A stretch of DNA of 35,146 nucleotides from an uncultured Lachnospiraceae bacterium (lineage in GTDB: Bacteria > Bacillota > Clostridia > Lachnospirales > Lachnospiraceae), in assembly GCA_910586645.1 (NCBI GenBank), contig CAJUIS010000004.1:102044-137189 (forward strand). The letters are read 5' to 3'. Positions 31,530 to 35,146 of this stretch are shown here, piece by piece. The notes under the pieces were generated by a model. It saw only the letters and a list, made by a program, of their open reading frames with translations. It made no database searches and was not told the origin of the DNA. The position numbers and the translations under genes were made by a program. The first letter of the stretch is position 1; every line of letters begins with the position of its first letter.

Positions 31530-32051
31530 TTATTTTTTCAGACATTGCAAAATCGGCTCGATATATTTTTTATCCGAAATATCATAAGATGAAGAAAGCA
31601 TTTTTATCATTATCTGTTCTTTTTCTGTTTTATCTTTTTTTGCTTTAAGCGTTTTTACAAACATTTTCATCATAAGTTTGAACAAAGCGGACATTTTTTC
31701 GTAATTTAATCCTCCCGGACAATAAAATACCGTTACCTTTTCCCGCTCTGCTTCGTTAAAATTCCGGTTTAGAGCTGTTTCAATTTCCGGGCTGTCTATT
31801 GGGCTTGCCCCAACGCAAAATGCAATCCGTTTTTTATCCGCCCATTTATCTATATTTCCCTTAAACCAGCTTATTTTACGGATACTGCCCGCACAAGCCC
31901 AGCCTCCAAAAATAATTGCTTCATATGAGGTCAAATCTTTCTTTTTTGCAATGGATAATTCAAGACAATCCGCCCCGGCCGCTTCCGCTATCCACTCGGC
32001 ATAACGCTTCGTAAATCCTGTTTTTGAATTATAAACGACTATTGTTTTCAC
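31530..32051 (-). CDS. Flavodoxin-domain protein
   Basis: The 173-residue protein starts with the flavodoxin FMN-phosphate loop YNSKTGFTKRYAEWI (consensus T/S-x-T-G-x-T) and a second typical strand-loop, YEAIIFGGWACAGSIRKISW. This matches the flavodoxin/HemG-like group in Firmicutes that often acts in redox or stress responses. The helical C-terminus (about 115-173) is Lys-rich and includes MSALFKLMMKMFVKTLKAKK. The start is GTG (32049-32051) with AAGGGG nine bases upstream; the ATG 33 bases earlier has no ribosome site. It lies 67 bp after a MarR-type gene and is probably in its operon, so likely induced when MarR releases DNA. Confidence 0.82.
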   Translation of the reverse strand: MKTIVVYNSKTGFTKRYAEWIAEAAGADCLELSIAKKKDLTSYEAIIFGGWACAGSIRKISWFKGNIDKWADKKRIAFCVGASPIDSPEIETALNRNFNEAEREKVTVFYCPGGLNYEKMSALFKLMMKMFVKTLKAKKDKTEKEQIMIKMLSSSYDISDKKYIEPILQCLKK

Positions 32052-32118
32052 CAATCCAATCCCCTTATCTTTTTCATTTTCCATTGCATTTTTAACAGCT
32101 TTTAAAATCTGTTGCCGT

Positions 32119-32625
32119 TTACTGCAGCGCTTTTTTACTTTTTTCGTCAGCAGTCTTCTTTTCCAGGTTTTCTATTCCTGCATACAGCTTTGATAAAAGA
32201 ATAAAAAGAGTTTCAATCTCTTTGTCTGTATAAACTTCAAAAAGATATTTCAGTTCCTCCTGATATTTTAAAAAATCACCTGCAAAATAATCATTCACTT
32301 TTTTTGTTGGGCAGATACACATAGCCCTTGTATCACGCGGGCTTTGCTGAATTGTAATAAATCCTTTTTTCATTAAAACATCCGCTAATTTTTTGATGTT
32401 TTGTCTTGAACAGCCCAGCAAATTTCCTAATTGGGTAAATGTTAGCTGTTCCTTTGATTGTCTGACGATTGATAACAGCATAAACTGCTTTAACGATACT
32501 TCTGGAATACGGTTGTCAAAAAGCGTTTGCAGCTTATTTCCGGCAATAAATAATGTACTAAAAACAGCCTTTCTTTGGTTTTCCGTGGAGCCTGAAAATT
32601 TTGCAATCAAATTGTCTAAATTCAT
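32119..32625 (-). CDS. MarR-family transcriptional regulator
   Basis: The 168-residue protein has the MarR winged-helix layout: helix region 15-60, HTH about 62-90 (TFTQLGNLLGCSRQNIKKLADVLMKKGF), wing (ITIQQSPRDTRAMCICPTKK) and C-terminal dimer helices. AAGGGGG precedes the ATG. Its promoter holds an inverted repeat that fits autorepression. One Cys lies in the HTH (GCSRQN) and another at the wing (MCICPTKK), so redox sensing is conceivable but unproven. It probably controls the downstream flavodoxin gene. Confidence 0.9.
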   Translation of the reverse strand: MNLDNLIAKFSGSTENQRKAVFSTLFIAGNKLQTLFDNRIPEVSLKQFMLLSIVRQSKEQLTFTQLGNLLGCSRQNIKKLADVLMKKGFITIQQSPRDTRAMCICPTKKVNDYFAGDFLKYQEELKYLFEVYTDKEIETLFILLSKLYAGIENLEKKTADEKSKKALQ

Positions 32626-32640
32626 ACAATCCCCCTTACA

Positions 32641-32689
32641 GGCAACTTGTTACGTTTCTGATTATAGCAACAAGTTACCTATATGTCAA
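32641..32689 (-). promoter_or_regulatory. Consensus sigma-A promoter with MarR-type operator
   Basis: On the minus strand, perfect TTGACA (32684-32689) and perfect TATAAT (32661-32666) are spaced by 17 bp. An inverted repeat GGTAACTTGTT ... AACAAGTTGCC (32669-32679 and 32641-32651; one mismatch) has one arm inside the spacer and one arm just past the transcription start. That position would let a bound repressor block RNA polymerase. The adjacent MarR protein is the obvious candidate. Confidence 0.88.
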
Positions 32690-32817
32690 TATGGATAAAA
32701 GAAATAAGAAGGATTTGCATCAACTTTTGACACATTTAGCCTGACAGCCTATCCACAGGACAAGCTGAGCGTTGGCGGCTGATTTGTTGCGTTCCCGCAA
32801 AAATTTCTCTCTATTCC

Positions 32818-33564
32818 TTACAAAACCAGATTTTTCTTGAAAGGAACACCGTTTTCTGCATGATACAGTCCGTCGGTTTTTCGTATGTATTCCCCTTTTG
32901 CCCCGACATACATTGTTCTGTTGTACAGCATAAGAAATTCCTCATCCTTTATTGAAACTGATGTCCCGTCGATAATGTTTTTATATATGTCATAAGCCTC
33001 TTTTGCATCGCCGGTCATCATCGCTATCAAACCCTCGCCGTTTTGCGAATGGTAAGCGTCATATGCCGTTTTATATTCGGCATATTCTTCGCTACTGCTT
33101 TTTGCCGCTCCCGAATTTAACATAGCCTTCTTCTTTTCTATCAATATGTCAATTTTACTCTTTGCATATTCATCCGCAACTCTTTCCATATCCGCATCTT
33201 TCTTAGAAGCTGTCGGGTCTTGAAGCTGCTTAAGGCGGGATTCTATTTTAGCCAAATCTCTAAATGTTCCAAATGGGTCGACTGTCGCTTCCCAGTTGAC
33301 AGGAAGATCTTCATTCATTGACTTTAACGCGCTTCTGAATGAATCCAAATCAGAAGTTATTCTTAAGCAGCCCATTTCTGAATCGGATGCCTTATATTCA
33401 GCAGAAAACTGCTGTCCCGCTACAGAGATTGTTATGGTATCTCTGTTTGTGCCGGACTTTACTTCACCCTCTGCTTTGCCGTCACCATAAGACTTTGACG
33501 CTTGTTTATCTGACTTCGCCGTATATGAAAATTGATTCACATAATTACTCATTTTGATGTTCAT
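32818..33564 (-). CDS. Orphan soluble protein, 248 residues, unknown function
   Basis: No family recognised with confidence. The N-terminus (MNIKMSNYVNQFSYTAKS) is Ser/Lys/Gly-rich with no signal peptide or membrane segment. The middle (about 40-120) is mixed alpha/beta (DTITISVAGQQFSAEYKA, VNWEATVDPFGTFRDL), and residues 105-200 are helical and charged. GGGG lies nine bases before the ATG. It is the last of three same-strand genes of unknown function, with gaps of about 95 and 158 bp between coding regions. It may be a cytosolic or non-classically exported partner of the other two. Confidence 0.65.
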   Translation of the reverse strand: MNIKMSNYVNQFSYTAKSDKQASKSYGDGKAEGEVKSGTNRDTITISVAGQQFSAEYKASDSEMGCLRITSDLDSFRSALKSMNEDLPVNWEATVDPFGTFRDLAKIESRLKQLQDPTASKKDADMERVADEYAKSKIDILIEKKKAMLNSGAAKSSSEEYAEYKTAYDAYHSQNGEGLIAMMTGDAKEAYDIYKNIIDGTSVSIKDEEFLMLYNRTMYVGAKGEYIRKTDGLYHAENGVPFKKNLVL

Positions 33565-33659
33565 AAAAATATACCCCTTTTCTAAATTTGCTTATATTGG
33601 CTGTATCGGAATCCCTGCAAAGAACTTAACCGCCAAAGGACTATTGATGTTATGCTTTC

Positions 33660-34157
33660 CTATAACTGTTCCAGCTTCTCTAAAAATGCATTGTAAAATT
33701 CCCTTTCTTTGATGCAGGCCTGCTGAACTTCTATGCTCTTTGGCGTATATGCTAAGGGATGCTCTAAATGGTACAGCGCCTGTTTCGCTGCCTGGATTGC
33801 GGATTCCACTGTGCTTCCCAGGATATCCAATTTCTCGGTCTCCCCTCTGAACACTTTATTAAGCCTCTGCACCATCATCTGTGATATATGGGTCATCATT
33901 CCATTGCTTTGGATTCCAAGGCCGTTTGCATTTACTTCTTTCGCAGCCTCCATCCATGCGTCCTTTACATCCTCCGGGGCGTTGGCGCCAACCATGTCAA
34001 AAGCTTTTTCGTCATAATCGATAACTTTATCCTGCCCCGCCTTTTCCGCTGCCATTTCCCTAAATTCCACAGTCCCGGATTCGGCATTTCTTTCTGCTTT
34101 TCTCATCGTATGTCCTGCCAGCGGATATCCTGCTGTTCTTATACCGTTAATGTTCAT
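33660..34157 (-). CDS. Orphan protein with NGI-type leader, 165 residues
   Basis: No recognised domain. The N-terminus MNINGIRTAGYPLAGH is closely similar to that of the gene at 34316-34858, and the ribosome site plus start is identical over 17 nt (GGAGGGCTTCAAAAATG). The remainder is charged and helical (KAERN..., AFDMVGANAPEDVKDAWMEA, MMVQRLNKVFRG) with no membrane helix or signal peptide. The start is the ATG at 34155-34157; the frame stays open another 60 nt upstream, but the ribosome site fixes the start here. It appears to be a paralogue in which only the leader region is strongly conserved. Confidence 0.65.
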   Translation of the reverse strand: MNINGIRTAGYPLAGHTMRKAERNAESGTVEFREMAAEKAGQDKVIDYDEKAFDMVGANAPEDVKDAWMEAAKEVNANGLGIQSNGMMTHISQMMVQRLNKVFRGETEKLDILGSTVESAIQAAKQALYHLEHPLAYTPKSIEVQQACIKEREFYNAFLEKLEQL

Positions 34158-34171
34158 TTTTGAAGCCCTCC
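34155..34171 (-). repeat. Leader repeat copy 1 (ribosome site and start codon)
   Basis: GGAGGGCTTCAAAAATG occurs here and, identically, at 34856-34872, in each case serving as ribosome site and start codon. Similarity continues into the first codons (Asn-Gly-Ile). Confidence 0.85.
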
Positions 34172-34315
34172 ATTCTTTTTTCGCATTATGCCTTTCTTCC
34201 TTCGAAGCGTAATTCATGTGCGTCTGTACAAAGCCGCATACTTATCCTCTGAATCAGCGGCCCCCGTTCGCCGTCCTTACCTCTGTCCTGTCATATCCGT
34301 CCGCACTCCATGTAA

Positions 34316-34858
34316 TTATTTCTTATTCATAAAATCCCAGTATGCCTGCATACTGTACTGGTAATATGCCACTGCTTTTTTCTGGTTCAACACTTTCATG
34401 TCATTTATGGCATTCTTAAACATATCCATAAAATTCTTCCGGTCATTCAGTCCCATATTTCCGGTTTCCATAGGAAGCGAGCTGAAACCATTCTGCTTTT
34501 CCACTCCCGCACAGGCTTCCAATGCCCTCATCTCCACAATCGTTGCAGCCTTTGGATTAATCTTGTTGATATGTATCGTCTGTTCGAATTCATTCCCATT
34601 CTCATCAACGCCTTTTGCGATCACAGTTGGGTCATCCTCTGTTGAGCCTTCCGCATATTTGATGTAAAAAGACAGTCCTGTCCCATTGCCGCCGGAATAC
34701 AGCATATCATCCGTCTTCGTATAAACGGTATAGCTTTTTTTCACTGCCGCATTATTTACCTGATCCGAAAAATTCTTTCCCGGAACGTTCTGCTGCGCCT
34801 TTCCTGTCCCATACCATGCCTTTCGGCAGCCTGCCGCTCCTATTCCGTTAACGTCCAT
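34316..34858 (-). CDS. Orphan protein with NGI-type leader, 180 residues
   Basis: No recognised domain. MDVNGIGAAGCRKAWYGTGK at the N-terminus parallels the next gene (NGI-x-x-AG, then a KAxxN segment near residues 20-24). A beta-rich middle (about 40-100; KSYTVYTKTDDMLYSGG, GLSFYIKYAEGS) and a helical C-terminus (about 100-180; NFMDMFKNAINDMKVLNQKK) follow. No signal peptide or membrane segment is seen. AAAGGAGGG lies eight bases before the ATG. First of three tandem orphan genes. Confidence 0.65.
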   Translation of the reverse strand: MDVNGIGAAGCRKAWYGTGKAQQNVPGKNFSDQVNNAAVKKSYTVYTKTDDMLYSGGNGTGLSFYIKYAEGSTEDDPTVIAKGVDENGNEFEQTIHINKINPKAATIVEMRALEACAGVEKQNGFSSLPMETGNMGLNDRKNFMDMFKNAINDMKVLNQKKAVAYYQYSMQAYWDFMNKK

Positions 34859-34872
34859 TTTTGAAGCCCTCC
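34856..34872 (-). repeat. Leader repeat copy 2 (ribosome site and start codon)
   Basis: Identical 17-nt copy of 34155-34171, upstream of and including the start of the gene at 34316-34858. Confidence 0.85.
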
Positions 34873-34967
34873 TTTAAATGAATGCGTTCTGATACAGCGC
34901 CCCTCTGTCGGTCAGGGCCGCTCCTTCTCCCCTGCGATAAGTCCAGGCAGTTTATTTGCCTTATGAA

Positions 34968-35146
34968 TCATTTCACCGAACTCCCCACAGGCAATTCTTT
35001 CTGCTTTTTATATCGGCAAAAATTCCGTATAATCATCCGGTATGAAATGAAACTCCATTTAAAGGGAATGAAATCCTCTTTTTTCCATGAACAAGGCTGA
35101 TCTGGGTCGATTGCAAACCGAGGTTCCTGTTTTGTAATCGAGTTTC
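34968..35146 (-). CDS. Possible 3' end of a gene entering from the right edge
   Basis: One minus-strand frame is open from the window edge to a TGA at 34968-34970 (58 codons), reading for example RFAIDPDQPCSWKKEDFIPF and ending KELPVGSSVK. It has no recognisable motif and could be chance. The rest of the 34873-35146 interval shows no other gene; it should contain the promoter of the orphan gene cluster, but I see no convincing -35/-10 pair. Confidence 0.22.
   Translation of the reverse strand, partial: NSITKQEPRFAIDPDQPCSWKKEDFIPFKWSFISYRMIIRNFCRYKKQKELPVGSSVK

Noticed and set aside
32780..32817. Hairpin TTGCG-GGAA-CGCAA after the 248-residue orphan gene
   Set aside because: The stem is only 5 bp and no T-tract follows, so it does not qualify as a terminator.

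Overview
The window looks like chromosome from an anaerobic Clostridia member, most likely Lachnospiraceae. This is inferred from the gene families (CUT1 sugar permeases, MATE, MMPL paired with a YhgE-like heptad protein, Mrp/Mbh-type antiporter modules, papain-like surface protease with GLUG and LRR modules), from strong AGGAGG-type ribosome binding sites, from GTG/TTG starts and from moderate G+C. Most genes lie on the minus strand, so the map is described from high to low coordinates within each operon.

Left part (1-7833, minus). A promoter at 7805-7833 drives a circularly permuted ATP-grasp/glutathionylspermidine-synthase-like ligase, a DUF308/HdeD membrane protein, a MATE exporter and a TetR regulator, ending in a strong terminator (3776-3811). 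A second unit then encodes an MMPL/RND exporter overlapping a YhgE/Pip-like heptad-repeat protein that runs off the left edge. The left half is therefore a two-exporter locus with one local TetR-type regulator.

Centre-left (7855-17330, minus). A ten-gene operon encodes a large membrane ion-translocating complex, in the order MrpE, MrpF, MrpG, MbhD-like, an MbhE-MrpB fusion, MrpC, then four different NuoL/M/N-type antiporter subunits. The order copies the Na+/H+ antiporter half (mbhA-H) of archaeal membrane-bound hydrogenases, but no hydrogenase, quinone or ferredoxin module is present.

Centre-right. A secreted multi-domain C1 protease (17461-21012) has its own promoter and terminator. Next comes an unusual operon: a lipoprotein with an Asp-box-bearing N-terminal extension fused to a solute-binding domain, two CUT1 permeases, and an HlyD/RND-type adaptor, with no ATPase. 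It diverges from an OmpR-type response regulator and sensor kinase across a 38-bp imperfect palindrome. An XRE regulator follows the kinase, and a galactokinase converges on it across a shared hairpin terminator.

Right part (30602-35146). A tRNA-Ala(CGC) with promoter and terminator is followed by about 480 bp of degraded DNA holding the tail of a large serine recombinase. Beyond it lie more AT-rich accessory genes: a small zinc-ribbon protein, a MarR repressor with a consensus promoter and a clear operator, a flavodoxin-like protein, and three orphan genes, two of which share the same ribosome binding site and N-terminal leader. This looks like an island or scar at the tRNA gene. No CRISPR array, rRNA or intact insertion sequence was seen.
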